64,000 bases of DNA from Nectonema munidae (GCA_030549495.1 JAUIRK010000278.1:664001-728000); one strand, 5' to 3'; positions 35,690-48,534 are shown, counted from the first letter of the stretch. Notes: generated from the sequence alone by a model not told the origin. Numbers and translations are program-made.

Positions 35690-35865
35690 GACGTACAGCC
35701 ATCGCTCGAAAGCTTGTGACTCCATCAGTGACCAAGAAACTTGAATTTATTGGCAAATTAGAAGCTGGGGCTACTGTGAAAAGTATGGGGTGAAGAAACA
35801 AACTGTGGCAGACATTCGGAAAGCTAAAGATAAACTCCTAGCCGTATCTTTAAAGTACAATGTGA
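35690..35865 (+). pseudogene. Pogo/Tigger-type helix-turn-helix fragment fused to a hAT remnant
   Basis: In one frame VTKKLEFIGKLEAGATVKSM and, after a single-base shift, YGVKKQTVADIRKAKDKLLA form a CENP-B/Tigger-type N-terminal DNA-binding domain. The sequence is not a copy of the intact Tigger at 27.4 kb. The next recognisable protein blocks, from about 35870 on, belong to a ZBED5-like hAT transposase. Confidence 0.65.
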
Positions 35866-35869
35866 CTGA

Positions 35870-36900
35870 GGGGCGGAAAATTTTTCTGAAAATCTTTTTG
35901 AAAATCACTGAGAATTTGATTATGCCTTGTACATACGAGATCGTAAGCAAGGTGTGTGGGAGGATCAGGCAAGGAAACTGAGTGCCATACCTCTATCAAA
36001 CAACACAATCCGCAGATGAGTCAATGACATGACATCAGAAATCCTGTCCTGAGTTACAGCAGAGATCACGGAAAGCTCATATAGCAAATTCTCCTTGAAT
36101 CCTGCCTACTCTGAAGTTAGTGTTCGAAAAAAATAGTGAACTTCATCAATTCAAGCGATGTGAATTCGCGCATATTCAAGCTGCTGTGCAAAGAAATTAG
36201 AGAGCAGTAGCAAGTTCTGCTCTACCACACCAATGTTCGCTTGTTGTCTCGAGGAACGGTTGTACGTCAAATAGTGGAGCTCCAAAAGGCTATTCAAAAA
36301 TTCCCTGAACAAAAAGAATTGTCCCTTGCTACTAAGTTCACTGATAAGGAGTGGCTTGCTTCAATTTGTTTCTTGGCTGACATATTTGGGATCAAACTAA
36401 GAGTGTATTTCTTGGGAAACTGATACTCTGGATTTGGCGCTTGGAGAAAGTAGTGATAGCCCAGTTCCCAAAACTAGACCAGTTTATTGAGGAAAATAGT
36501 CAGGATACTGGATCACTTCTGCAGAAAATCAACAAAGAGATGAGAAACTATTTGAAGGGGCTTGTAACAAGCAGGCATCATTACTTCCCAGGAATTCACC
36601 AAAAAAAGCCATTCTTCAGTGGATCGTTCATCCATTCTCTGTACCTGATTAGGCCATTAATGATGATAATTTCCCTGCAAAGGAGGAATAGATCACAATG
36701 GGATCCAATGAAGCCTTGAAAATCGAATTTCAAAACCAAAATGCAGATTCCTTTGGGATTTCAAGCCTAAATCAACAAAAGAGACAGAAGTTATTGGTAT
36801 CATCTCAACAGTGTATCTCTGTGAAAAGGGGTTCTCAACAGTGCTGGGGATGAAAACAAAAAAAAGGACTCGCTTGAATGTTGCAAACGATGATTGACTC
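35870..36900 (+). pseudogene. ZBED5-like hAT transposase remnant, copy 1
   Basis: Blocks appear in the order found in ZBED5/GTF2IRD2-type hAT transposases: LIMPCTYEIVSKVCG, KLSAIPLSNNTIRR, LLYHTNVRLLSRGTVVRQIV, KFTDKEWLASICFLADIFG, FPKLDQFIEEN, YLKGLVTSRHHYFP and a final CEKGFST-like dimerisation segment. Several stops and shifts separate them, and the catalytic middle is partly deleted. The TIR-like GGTTCCCAAACTT (inverted) occurs at about 37116-37130 to its right. I found no matching left end. Confidence 0.75.
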
Positions 36901-37529
36901 TATCAACCACAAAACCAAGAATTCTTCAACTAGCTTTAAGCCTGCAACTCCATCCATCCCACTGATGTTATTGAAATCTTTGACTAGTTATTAGAGATGC
37001 ACAATGTTAAAATACAATAAATATAAAATATCTCTAGTGTTTTCATTTAGTCATATATAACTATGTTGAGAACATTTTTAAAGGGGGTAAGGTAAGATGC
37101 TTACTGGGGCATGTTAATGAAGTTTGGGAACCATAGCTCTAAAGGAAGAATAGGCACATATGAACAATTTTCTATGTTGGATATAAACTATGTTGTTTTG
37201 ACACTGATAAATTACTTGTACGTCATACTTCCAGTAAAAAAATAGTTGTGATACCATTTTTAAAACCACGATAATTTGATTCCATTAAAGCTTTAAAAAG
37301 CCGAATTAAAAGACAAGTAACCAAGTGAATTATTTTATAATAAAAATGATAGTTGAAGATATTTATAACAGATATGCTTTACTGAAAAACCATACTTTAG
37401 ACTTGAATGAATTTGAACTACAAAAGTAAAAAACAATAAATAAAAGCGTATTTTTGCTAATAACGAGATTTAGAAAAAAGAATAAACTTTCAAAAATACA
37501 AGAATTAATAAATCTTTTGAACCAAGCCT

Positions 37530-38000
37530 AACAACAATTTGGAGTCTTCAGAGAAAAATTTTGCATCGACGAGCAAATGGTTCTTTTTTGGAAGGCACTC
37601 ATCTAGAATGTTTTAAAAAGGAAAACCTATAAAATTTAGATTCAAAAATCGGGTTCTTGTTTCTTCAACGCGGGTTATCCTTTTTGTTTTCAAACGTATA
37701 CAGGTGCAAAACTACGATAAATTTCTTGGTTTGGGAGGAAACGTTGTTCTATTTATTTTATCTCAAGTTATTAAAAATACTTCTTGTCACAATGTTTTTT
37801 TGATAATTTTGTTCCCCTAAAAGTCATGAAAGAATTTCTGAATTCTAAAAGCAATAAACTTCAATTAAAATACCTTTTGTAGATAAAATGGCGCTGAGAC
37901 TTCATAAATAAAAGTTGTAAAGAAAATAAATTACAAGAAAGGATAAAAGTATGTTCCTTTACAGGAACATTGGGCATTAACAATGGGTCAACTGTTTAGC
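37530..38000 (+). pseudogene. piggyBac transposase remnant
   Basis: In three shifting frames: FREKFCIDEQMVLFWKAL (first catalytic Asp block, xxDEQMVxF), KGKPIKFRFKNRVL (KPxKxGxKxW block), GYPFCFQTYTGAKL, LGLGGNVVLFILSQV and FFDNFVPLKVMKEFL (FFDNFF block with the next catalytic Asp), then a TGTLGINN-like segment. This order is specific to piggyBac (DDE_Tnp_1_7) transposases. At least four frame breaks make it non-functional. It gives a family context for the TTAA-flanked MITEs in this window. Confidence 0.75.
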
Positions 38001-40168
38001 TTAAATTTTGATTCGTTACTTACATTTAGTGTTTAAGTTTTAAAGTAAAGTTTTGCCTCTATTTTATAGCAAACTTTTCAAATTGTTTTATTTTTGTCTT
38101 TGTTAACTTTTATGTTAGAGTTGTATATAATCAAATGTCTATTTCAGCCACAAAAAAGTTGGCTTTCTTAGTGTTGAATGCGTGTCATAAAAATACGATG
38201 GCTCGAATTAACAAATTATACAGGCATGCGTGAGAGCATTTGGTTTGATAAAGACAGTTTTGCTTGATAAGCCAGATCTGACTTTATTATATTATAAATA
38301 TATAACTGTCTACAATAGGTTTGACTGTATTATATATTGTAATATAAAGAACATATTTTGTGCTTTATTTCATGTGATGAGTAGTGGTCAGTCTTTCTAA
38401 ATTCTCGTTGCCAGTCTATTTTCGTCGAAAACTGTAACTATTTGAAATATCCTATGGCAGGCATAATTAAACTGCTTATTTATCGAACCGTGATAACTTT
38501 CACAAATTTAGCAAGCTCATGATACATATAAATCTTAGCTTCATAGAAACACACGATGAGTTTATGAAAAGCTATAAATCTCCAAATTTTTTTTCTTGGT
38601 AATGTGAAGAATCAGTTCTAACGAAAAGCGTTATTACGGTGATTACAAGTGAAATGGGAGAATCAGGAATGTTCTCAATCTGAGTGTAAAAATAATAGGG
38701 GACATGAATAATAATTATTATCAGTCTGTTTTTGCTTTCACCGCATATATGAATAATTTTGTTCTCTTCTACCCTATTCGTGGAGCTATTTTTACAAAAT
38801 TCTCGAGTGAACACACTAAATAATTGATTGTGCCAAATATATAAACTTAAAAATATATTTACACATTTTGGGCCATCAGATATTGGTGATTAATTCACTC
38901 AAAATATTTTACTTATCAGTAAATTAGCTTTGACAGGTGACCTAACGCCAAACACTTTTTGTTCAAAATATTTTTGCCACTCTGGATTCAAATTGCGGTT
39001 ACTGTTTAATTTTTGGTTAGTTATTATTTTTTTTTTATCATTTTTAAATAATAATATTTGCATTTAGCAAATTAATCGTTCTCTATTTCACCATGACGCT
39101 ATTTTCTTAATATATACACGAGGATGCCCACTTTTAAAAGATAGGTTCTTCCGCTCTATAATTGTCAGTTTAAAGGTCGCGCACTAATCTCAAAATTTTA
39201 ATTGAAAAATAGGTGTTTTTCATAGCTTATCAAGGTTCTTTATATGATTTTCAATTAAGTGCAGCAAGTACTGCTTTTGCTCTTGTTTAGTGACAACACC
39301 ATTAAAATTGTGAATAAGAGGTATCCAGTTCAGCTGTCTCATTTATTTTTTGAATTAAAAACTAATGTCATCTTCCTACTTTTCTGGTTCGTTTTTGATA
39401 TATCTTAATAACCCTTTATAAAACTTAAGAACTTTATGTTATTCGTTTCTATATCTTTCTCATTTAAAATTGGCTTGCCAAAACTATTCACAAGGATTTT
39501 AAGTAAATAAACAAAAGTTAGTTCTGTTGTAAAGCGTTTTTATTCGTATCGTTTTAGCTTCTAGTATTCCAGACATAATTTATGCAATTGGTTGGTATTC
39601 AGAGAATTGTTCTTCAACAAAAATAACAAGATTTGTTATTCGATGTTTTTTCACCCGCACACTCTGTAAGTGATGTGTTTATACTTTTTCACAATTTAAA
39701 AAATTTCTTAAAGCGATATTTGGGCTACATACGTTTATTTATTAATGTGTAAAAAATGCTTAACAATCAATTCATGAATATGATGTCTACAAACGAGTGG
39801 CAACAATTTTTGATCAAGTTTATTCCAAATGGTGTGCAAGTTCACCATTTTTTACCTGTGTTGATTCTAAAGATCATTGATTATATATTAAATAAAGTTT
39901 TGGGAAAAAACTTTATTGATGACATTTTTACAAAAAACATGTTTCGCTTCCTCAAAGCTTCTTCAGACAATAATAATTTATTATATGTATGACGGCGATT
40001 AACTCGTCTTTTACGAGATGAGCCTATTCTGAATTCAGGAAACTATACGGAGATATATATATATAAATAGGGATGGGACCAAATTTCTATCCAAAGCGAT
40101 TTGAGTCCTCACCTACTGTTTGCTACTTAGTTTCAAATCAAAAAATGAGCAATAAGACTGCGAGTTTT
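38001..40168. other. Intergenic, little recognised
   Basis: AT-rich sequence. GGTTTGACTGTA at about 38320-38332 resembles the end of a Tigger-type MITE, but no partner end was found. Short open frames here (for example 39756-39992) match no family I know. Confidence 0.35.
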
Positions 40169-40484
40169 CAATTGACCAGGGCCGTATCAAGGGATCGTGG
40201 CGCCTCAGGGCAAAGTTCCTGAATGGAGCTCTTCACCCCTTGCTCTTTCTTTTCTCACTCATCCCCTCCCCATTCTGGCTTAAAAAGTGATATAGAAAAA
40301 AAATGTTCACATTTTTATTAAGTCACATAATTCAGATATATACTGACTGAGTCGAAAACAGTTTCCATTAGATGTTCATTTTTCGTGTTTTAGCAGCTTT
40401 GAAGGCGGGCTTGACTCATACGTAGGAAAATGAAATGGCGCCCGAGGCAATTGCCCTCCCTTTTTATATGGCCCTGCGTTTGAC
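40169..40484. mobile_element. Non-autonomous hAT-like MITE, about 300 bp
   Basis: The element at 40177-40476 begins CAGGGCCGTATCAAGG and ends, inverted, CAGGGCCATATAAAAA. The flanking 8-mers CAATTGAC and CGTTTGAC agree at six of eight positions, consistent with an old 8-bp duplication. The inner parts hold GGCGCC-rich inverted segments (GTGGCGCCTCAGGGCAA near the left, inverted TTGCCTCGGGCGCC near the right). Confidence 0.75.
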
Positions 40485-41451
40485 TAACCTCATATATATT
40501 ATAACGGTGTATAGTTGAAAGTTTTTGAGGTTAAAAAAGACTGATCCAATTGAAAAGTGGAAAACATGTTTTAAATAAGGAAAATGAAGCGTGAAATAAC
40601 AAGACAATGATGAATTTAATACTGTTTTGGGGATTTTATTATTTTTGTCTTTTCAAAGAGAGGGGATCCTAACTTCAAACAGTCTTAAAATGTATAGCAG
40701 GCACACGCGCATTTTTTACGGGAAGCGTTTACCATGATATTTGAAAAAATCAAAATTAAAATTCATTACAAATTCAAGTGTGGAATTTTGTTCAATTGTC
40801 GCAGATTTGATCCCTACCATAAGCCACTTCATGCATGTACCAGGAGGCAAAAGAAAGCAAGTTATGTCAAAATTCAAGTGCTAAAACAAGAAATAAGGCA
40901 ATAGGAGGATATACACAAACACGCCATGATCAAGAATAAACCTCCTCTTTGAATACCCTTCACTTATTTGCTTTGCTCAATCAAATTTTTGATAATTTAG
41001 CTTCAATTTGGTTTCAATGTAGTATAAAATTTATAGAATACTTTTGCATATTTTTTCTTTAAAAAACTCTCAATTTTTTTCGAAACAAAAAAAGTGATAT
41101 AAAATTTATTTTTGAATTAGTGAAAATCAACATATATGTTATGACAGAGTTTTGAAGTCGAAAGATATTTTAATGATATACTAGGCGGAGTAGGCATCTA
41201 ATAAAATGTATGAGTGAGAGAAGGATTTAAGTATCAAAAGATAATTTTTTTAAGTAGTTCAAATAATAAAAAAATTTAATTCTTGTAAGCATATGCAGTT
41301 TACCATGAAGCATCTTACAATTGAATTGAACATCAATTCAAAGAACGGAAAGATCAATTTAGCAGAAATTATTTTTATCAAAGAATTTTTTTCTTCTGAA
41401 ATTGAAAAATAAAAATTAACGCCAGTTTGTTGTTATCCTAATGGAGATTTA

Positions 41452-41700
41452 TTGAAGTTGACAATAATAAGTCTTAAAAATAAAGCTTCAGATACGATTA
41501 AAAGTGATTTAAAGATAGGAAGCAACGGGTAGGCGTACTGAAAAAGTTAATTCTGCATTATTAACAATAAAGACTTCAAGTAATGAATCACAAAGATCTT
41601 TTTCAATGTTTCTTTCCAAAAATTTAAATAACTAAAAATTCCTGTTTTTCATTCAATAGTTTTGAAACTGAAAGCGGTTCTTGAAACTCAGCACTCGTTT
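41452..41700 (+). repeat. Dispersed repeat, copy 2
   Basis: Diverged copy of 5173-5535 with several internal deletions. The best-conserved blocks are AATAATAAGTCTTAAAAATA and AAGCTTCAGATACGATTAA. Confidence 0.7.
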
Positions 41701-43467
41701 CAACAGTAGTGTACACTCAGCTTAAGTTAAGGGGTTCCTTCCTCACGGCTACTAACTCTTAAAATAAAATGACAAACTGCGATTATATAGCCAAAATGCT
41801 TTTGTAAGTACTTGTTGTAGTCATAGTCAGATATTTTCACTAAGAATCTGCAAGCCTGATATAACAAGGGCAGTAATACCTTCAGGCGAATAGAGAACCG
41901 CTTAAAGCAAAGTTCAAGGAGTCTAGTTTGCAAAACAAAGACAGATATAAATAAGTCTTTCTGACCAAGTGAGATAATATTGACTTTATATTGGATCAAT
42001 TTATATTGATCTAATGAAAAAATTTTCAAAAAGATACACCAAGCCTTCAATTTTTTTCAGATGATTTAGGAGCTTTTGGATCGTGCAAAAATCTTTAGAT
42101 TAAAACCTGGTTAAAACGTATAGAGCACGGGTGTTAAGAGAACTATACAACCCAAACTTGACACTAATCCAATTAATTTTCTACAAAATCATTATAACAA
42201 TAGACTTAGAATTTTTACTAATTATGTGTATAGTATTTGATTAACACGTAGTTTCTATTTTTGCTGAAAAATTATGAGATTTGTTGCGAAAAACCCACAT
42301 AAACTTGAATTATCTCAATTCTATATTGTCATTTAAATTATTTAGGACTTTTCTCACTCGAATCGATAGTAGTCAATCCGAATTTAAGCCTTGATCAGAG
42401 GTAGTAATGTAGCCAGAAATTCGAACAAGAATTTTCAGGAGTAGCAAACATTTTTTATATCAGATAGCTATAAAAATACATATTCTCGATGCCCAGAAAG
42501 TATTCTCTATAATTCAAAGCTTAAAAGGTCCATCCCAATTGATTTCAGTAACTTAAATAAGTAGAATATGCCTTGTTTTTATTTGGTAAATATAATTTAT
42601 CAATACATGTACAACTGACCATTCGGTATAGCTGTACTCCTTTAAGGGCAGTAAAAGTATCCTAGATTATCTTCTATAACTGGTTTCATTGGATCTAAGA
42701 TCTAATGGGTATTATTTTCTCTACAAACTATTTGAGTAGAATAGCTAATTCCTTAATAAGTTCATAATTTCGTACCTGTCAATCAACAGAGAGAAGTCAT
42801 AAATGAAGTTTCGAGGAATTCACTTTGCTAAAGGAATACATCTTTATTAAGTAGCAATCAGGATGGATGATTCCGAGTATCTAACAAAATTTGGGAGAGT
42901 CGATTTTTTAAGTATTTTAAATAAAGGAGAAAAAGTAAAATGGAATCGAATTCAGATCCTTGCAAGGAATATATGAGATGATAGTTTTATTTAGTATGTT
43001 AATAATCTGGGTTGGCACGATTTCGTTGCTAAAAATTGCAAATTTTAGGCGGTAAAGTGTCTGAGTGCAGGGTAAGCAATTCATCTATCCAATTCATTTG
43101 ATATGAACCAGTCCTGTTGACAATCGAGGAGAATCTTTTAGCTCCTGGCTTTCTTTGTAATTAATCGCTCTTTTGCATGTGACCTTTCACAGAGATATTG
43201 GTTCGGACCAAAAATTTTTATCTTTAAAAAAAATCCCAAACTAGTTTTAACTCTAGTTTAGATATTGCAGAAGTCCTAAAACCCCATACAAAAGAGGCGG
43301 AAAAAGATTAGTAAATATGAGGTGCACAATCATCTCTACCAGGGTGTAGTAATAGTCAAACCTAATTCATCCGCCACTCTTGATTTCAAAGACTGGGAAT
43401 TCCCGGATTTTAAATTTTAAACACACCATTATATGAGTGTAAAGACGCTATGAAGTATTTTTTTTAT

Positions 43468-43515
43468 CAAGGAAGGACATTTAGCGACGCTTGTATCGGA
43501 TTATCAGTAGTGAAA
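43468..43515 (-). repeat. Degenerate SINE fragment, copy 3
   Basis: The segment TCAAGGAAGGACATTTAGCG followed by ACGCTTGTATCGGA aligns with the body of the SINE at 8250-8285 with several changes. The tRNA-related head is not recognisable. Confidence 0.45.
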
Positions 43516-46303
43516 TCAAATTTTCGTTACTATTAAGACGAAATCACTAAACTTTTTGGAGATTACTAACAAATTTCACATTGAATTTAATATATAGGCG
43601 AAGCACTAAATATTATTTAAGTCAAATTCTAACTTAATCCTTTTAACATCAATCAAGGTCATTTTAAAGAGCAATGATTGAAAAAAACATTGAAACAAGA
43701 GGCAATATTATATATTTTGTCTAAGGTATCTTTTAAGGGTAGACTAAAATTTTTTCATTCTTAAAAAAAGAAGAGCTAAAAGGAGGATACTAGAAACATT
43801 CCCATAATTTGGAAGCCTATTTGAAAGGAATCAAAGAGTCGATTTATATCAACCCTTACATGCCATCCCATAATAAAAATTTGTTCGTATTCACTGATCT
43901 TACAACTAAGTGTATATATATATCACAAGTCAGTGTTAGGAATCGAGAAAGAAACACTTCGCACGAAGAAAGATTCTCAGAAATTCACTAAAACTAAACT
44001 ATAAGGGCGTACAGTTTTCCTAAACCACGCGTCATATCATCAAAAACATAAAATTTGATTTATATGACTCAAAAATTAGTTGCTTCAAAAGACAAATCCA
44101 TCTTATACACATGTGTGTAACATATTTGTATATCATCAGCTTTGTGATCTTCTCATGTGTTGTGATTGCGTGAAAGCAAAAGCAGGAAAAGTGATTAGAT
44201 CATTTCTTATATATTATTGTTTATTTATAGCAGCATTTTAGAAACATCGATTGCACACATGTTCTTTGACCAAAATAAAATGGATGCGCAAATAACTTCT
44301 AAATTTTACAAAATTATTTGGTTTCCTATATATTTATGTTATACATTCAGAAGCTAACATTTTTTTAATTTATTTTCGTATTAAATGTTGGCGTAATTAT
44401 TACGAAAAGTTAATCATCGTATTATTATAGATACAAAAAGTTGAGATTGTTATTTTTGTTCAATGATCAGTTTTTTGGATATTAAATCAAGCATTTTAGA
44501 AGTTGTGACATTGTGTAATCCAAATGAGCAGCGAAATATGGAACGCAGCGCCAGTGATAATAATAATAATCCATGTTTCTAAAATACTAGGTAGATCGTG
44601 TAAAATTTTATACTTTCTATTAGTCCCCTAATTTCTTTTCCTTCTTCATTAAGCCAAGGATTTTTCAAACTACTAATTTTCACTTATTGCTAAATAAAAT
44701 TGACGTGTCAAACTTCTAAAAATACTATTGGTCTAAAGCTAACATAAAAGCTTACACAGTCAATTTTAAAATGTTGGGTATGGACAATATAGAACATGTT
44801 ATCGCTCACTTTTTCAATAAAATTGACATTAGATTTCCAAAAAAAATAACTATCGCCCAAAAAACAATGCAACTGCTGCTTATCCAAATTAGTGCTAAAA
44901 ATTAATGAATATCTAAGCTACCAAAATTTTCATTTTACCAAAAAATATTGTTAATAACAGTCTTAGAGTATCCCGTGGAGGCGCAATTCCTTCCAGATAA
45001 AAGTAATGTGCTTTGTTATTTTGATTATTTCTTAAACTTTTTAGTTTTATTTGTTAATTAGCTAATTTTTATAATGATTATTACCAATAAAAATTGGATA
45101 ATATACAAAAGATGAGTTATAACCAAGATAAAAATTTTTTTTTGATTTGTTCAATTGAAAGAGAAACTATCTCTTCCAAGGCAGATATCTTTTTCTTTCA
45201 GAAAGGTACAAATAAGATCTTTTCATTCAGAAAATTGAATTTTATTTAAGGGAAATGTTTTGGTATATGGTCAATTCGTCACCAAGTCAATTTGTCCAAA
45301 AGTCATTTCTTTCTTGTTTATTTGTTTCAGCAAAAGAATTGTGCAAATGATTAAATGTTTTTTACTTGATCATAAACAAGTATTGAATAACTATAAAACT
45401 TTTAAAGCTTTTTTTATTTAGTTGTTTTCAAATATTATATTTTTGAGAGAGAGAAAGAAAGGGGTTGGGATAGATTTACAATATGAATACTATAAGACGA
45501 ATTGACCTAGCACCATTCTAATGGACTACTCTTGAGTAAAACAAAAATACTAAGGAGTATAAAAATTAGCTCGTGTATTCTTAAAGTCAAAAACACGAGA
45601 ATGCGCTTAAATCAAAAAACAAGAAATGAAATTGGAGATTATTAGAAAAAATACTCTATTTAGTATAAAACAAAAAGCTCTAAATGATGGCTAGTTGGGT
45701 TATCCTAAAATAAGTTACACTATAAATAAATGCCGTAAATTACGTTAAAATTCATTTAGAAACTTATCTACAATTGTATAAAATTAACTGTATAAGTTAG
45801 ACCCCTAGCGAACGCTCATGGTCACCCACCTTAGAAGAATTTGCCAATTACTGAAATAAAGTTTCCACACATAAATGAATCATCCATTAACGGCTTAAGT
45901 TTTGGAAGCAACGTGGAAATGAAACTAACGTTAAACGTCAACATTTTTCTAAATAACAAAAAATACAAATCTGATTATATCTTAAATAACGGTAGCAGAA
46001 GCAAGGAATTTATCTAAAAAAATTTTTAGTTACAAATTTAGTTTTATATTTAACTAGTTTGCTAATTTTTGCAAACACAAAATAGAGTAAAAATTAGTAT
46101 ATTATTTCAGGTTTGAATATATAAAATTTTATCTAATTTTCAAATAAAATGTTTTAAAAAAGATTTTAAAAATTGATTCAAAATCGATAATAATCACTTG
46201 CGGGGTAATTACACGCATCAAAGACTGGAACAACTTTCTGCTATCTGAAGAATTACTTTTTCTTGATAATCAGATAAATTTCAATTGTAAAAAATTGGCT
46301 TGG

Positions 46304-46431
46304 TTAACCCATTAACGACCAGAATAATCAGACGATATCTAGTATAAAGCAGAAGATTTGTATTAAAAAGCGTTAACAAACGCAGACGATTCACATTTTT
46401 GCAAAGTCGACTGTGGTCGATAACTGATTAA
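46304..46431. mobile_element. piggyBac-type MITE, subfamily C
   Basis: TTAA at 46304-46307 and 46428-46431 surrounds a 120-bp element starting CCCATTAACGACCAGAATAA. Its interior is the inverted counterpart of the copy at 10133-10252, with three GCAGACGA/GCAGAAGA motifs. It lies about 300 bases before the hAT element at 46740. Confidence 0.75.
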
Positions 46432-47099
46432 TTTGACTTGAAATTATATTTTCAATATATCAGAGTTTCTTCTGGAGATACATATGAACGTTATGAGCTT
46501 TAACTAAAACACTTAGGTTTTGTATTCTTATCAGCATACACCTTAGAAACATTTCTTACAAAAATGAGCGATACACGCAACGCCTTTTATCTAAATAAAT
46601 ATGAAAACATAGGCAATATACTTGCTAGTTTTGAAAGTATTAGACATAACTCTTGACCTTCGATTAAAATAATGAAAAAAGGAAAAAAAAGAGGCAAGAC
46701 CAAAAATTGACGTAAAAAGTAAAAAATAATTGTTTAGACCAGTGTTTCTCAAGGTAGAGATGTTCAAGGCGGCGGTTAGATGTCTATATTTTACTAATTA
46801 TACTTAAAATATGATAATGAAAAGCAATTTAATTACAAAATATCGAGTTTGCTGTTATAATGCGAATAATCAGAAGTGTTGCATACACAGCTGTAAGTAC
46901 ACATTGGCACGAAGTGATAAATTCACCCAATTAGCAAGATACTTCATCGCTATTTCAAACCGTTTTTCTCCATAACGAAAAGTCTTTCAAGCGTAGTTCT
47001 AAATTTTCCTATTATTTTTCCCGTGTTTTGTTTGCAATTAACTTTCCATATTAACTATTTATTGTTTTTAAATGTCTTCAAAATAATGAAACAGAAAAA

Positions 47100-47640
47100 A
47101 TATAGACAATAAGTTCGGAATACTTAAAATATGGTTTTGTTTTAGCACCACATAGTCAACGTGAACTCTAATATGTAAGAAAGTATTTTGAAACGAAGTT
47201 ATGAAACATTCTAGAACATCATATAAAAATTCACCCTGATAAATCAAAGAAAGATTCATTTTATGTTCAATCATTTCAAGAAAGAATATTGTAAATATGC
47301 TTGTTGAAACTTCACAACAAACTGATTGTTTAGAAGCCTCACACAATTGGAGAAGAACTTATTATGTCTGCAATAAAAGAAGTATTTGAAACTATTTTAC
47401 ACAAAACACCGAACCTATATAGAGAATAGACAGAAAAGATAGATAGAAGAGAGGTTGTCACATATGCTCAAAAATACGGTGTATAACTTACAGTTACAAG
47501 AGTCTACTTTGCCTGGTAATAAATATTTCCTTGTTGCTTATGTTCCTTTCATTAAAGATGAAAACCTAGTTCAAGAGTTATTATTTGCAAAATGCTTCTT
47601 GAAAAGCAATCTATCTCTGATCTCTCATCCTCTATCATAT
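47100..47640 (+). pseudogene. ZBED5-like hAT transposase, N-terminal remnant
   Basis: Blocks in shifting frames are KYGFVLAPHSQREL, NEVMKHSRTSYKNSP (BED-finger-proximal region), KPHTIGEELIMSAIKEV (a strong family signature) and LVAYVPFIKDENLVQELLFA (matching the family's VRYI..D..V.EELLF block). Several stops and shifts are present. The similarity ends at about 47620, where the foreign insert begins; a C/T-rich, ATCT-repeated stretch (47608-47665) marks the border. Confidence 0.75.
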
Positions 47641-47679
47641 CTATCTATCATATCTCTGATCAACCTATCCAGATGTTGA

Positions 47680-48534
47680 AAAAAACTTTATTTTTTCCTT
47701 GACTTTCTCACCCGAGCATCTCCCAATCCAATAGACCCGGAAATTTTAAAGGAGGAAAGTGAGGATCCGTACACTATAGAATGCCTTCAGTGGATACCCC
47801 GTACCATAGGTCTTCCTTGGGTTCAGATAGACCTGGACCAACTCTACTGTCCTCTGCCCTTCGACTCCCACAATCAAACTAAGCAATCATTCATTCTGCG
47901 TGATGTGGAGATAATAGACAAAGACTTGCTTCACTCCGTCAGAGTCGGAGGATATCTATGCAAGAGATATCAAATCAAAGTCACTTGTAAGAAAAGTCTC
48001 TTTTTCTTCGTTAAAGATACCTATCACACTGTTACTTACTCACAAAAACTGAAAGCTCTAGATTGTATGATGGTGTCAGACGATGACTTAAACAAACCTC
48101 CTCCTCAAATTCCTGTCCAAACCAACTGTGGACATTTCTGGAAAGGAGAAACCACGATTTCTTATTTGGTAGTCACTCGCTTCGCTGCACATTATGACCC
48201 TTACGAAAATTCCTTTCATTCACATTATTTCCCAAATGGCAGATGCAAAGCAGATGTTTGTCGAAGCTCTGATGGAACTCTCGCCTGGATTCCAGACCCT
48301 GATAAATCGAGATGTTATTTTAAAAGGTTTGGCCCGGCTATCGTGGAAGAGGAAGATGAGGGCAACTGGTACTTAAGAAAATCTTTCGGCAAACTCGTTC
48401 CTCTTTTGGATAGACATTGTTACCATTCCATATGTGGGGAGATCGGACTTATAGATAGTGAAGGGTCCTTCTACAAAATCTCGCCAGAAGATCTACCCTC
48501 TACAGAAGTCTGCAAACAAAAGCGAACGATATAG
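47680..48534 (+). pseudogene. Endogenous rhabdovirus-like glycoprotein fossil, N-terminal two-thirds
   Basis: An open segment of 284 codons without an ATG near its start, so the signal peptide is lost or replaced. It resembles the ectodomain of a rhabdovirus G protein, the class III fusion glycoprotein that such viruses use for entry. Supporting features are an early YCPLPFD motif, GGYLCKRY followed by paired cysteines, a CGHFWKGE block and the FPNGRCKADVCRSSDGTLAW stretch followed by IPDPDKSRC. The spacing C...C...TxW(I/L)PxxxxxxC is typical of the family. One potential N-glycosylation site is NQT. It ends at a TAG, and the remainder continues in another frame at 48560. It lies inside a decayed hAT element, so it is an integrated, non-functional copy. 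Family assignment rests on motif order only. Confidence 0.72.

Larger units (their letters stand above)
40485..46303. other. Intergenic, mostly unrecognised
   Basis: Besides the dispersed repeat at 41.45 kb and the SINE fragment at 43.47 kb, I see a possible MITE at about 45266-45515, with GGTCAATTCGTC near its left and the inverted GACGAATTGACC near its right end. The open frames at 41727-42050 (-) and 43809-43991 (+) have no recognisable motif and look fortuitous. Confidence 0.35.

Noticed and set aside
39756..39992. 78-aa + strand open frame
   Set aside because: No recognisable family and no surrounding gene structure.
41727..42050. 107-aa - strand open frame
   Set aside because: No recognisable motif, no splice partners and composition typical of chance frames in this region.
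43809..43991. 60-aa + strand open frame
   Set aside because: No start context, family motif or neighbour supports it.
47905..48534. Independent gene starting at 47905
   Set aside because: That position is GTG, not ATG, and the frame is open upstream to 47680 with sequence that belongs to the same glycoprotein fossil.
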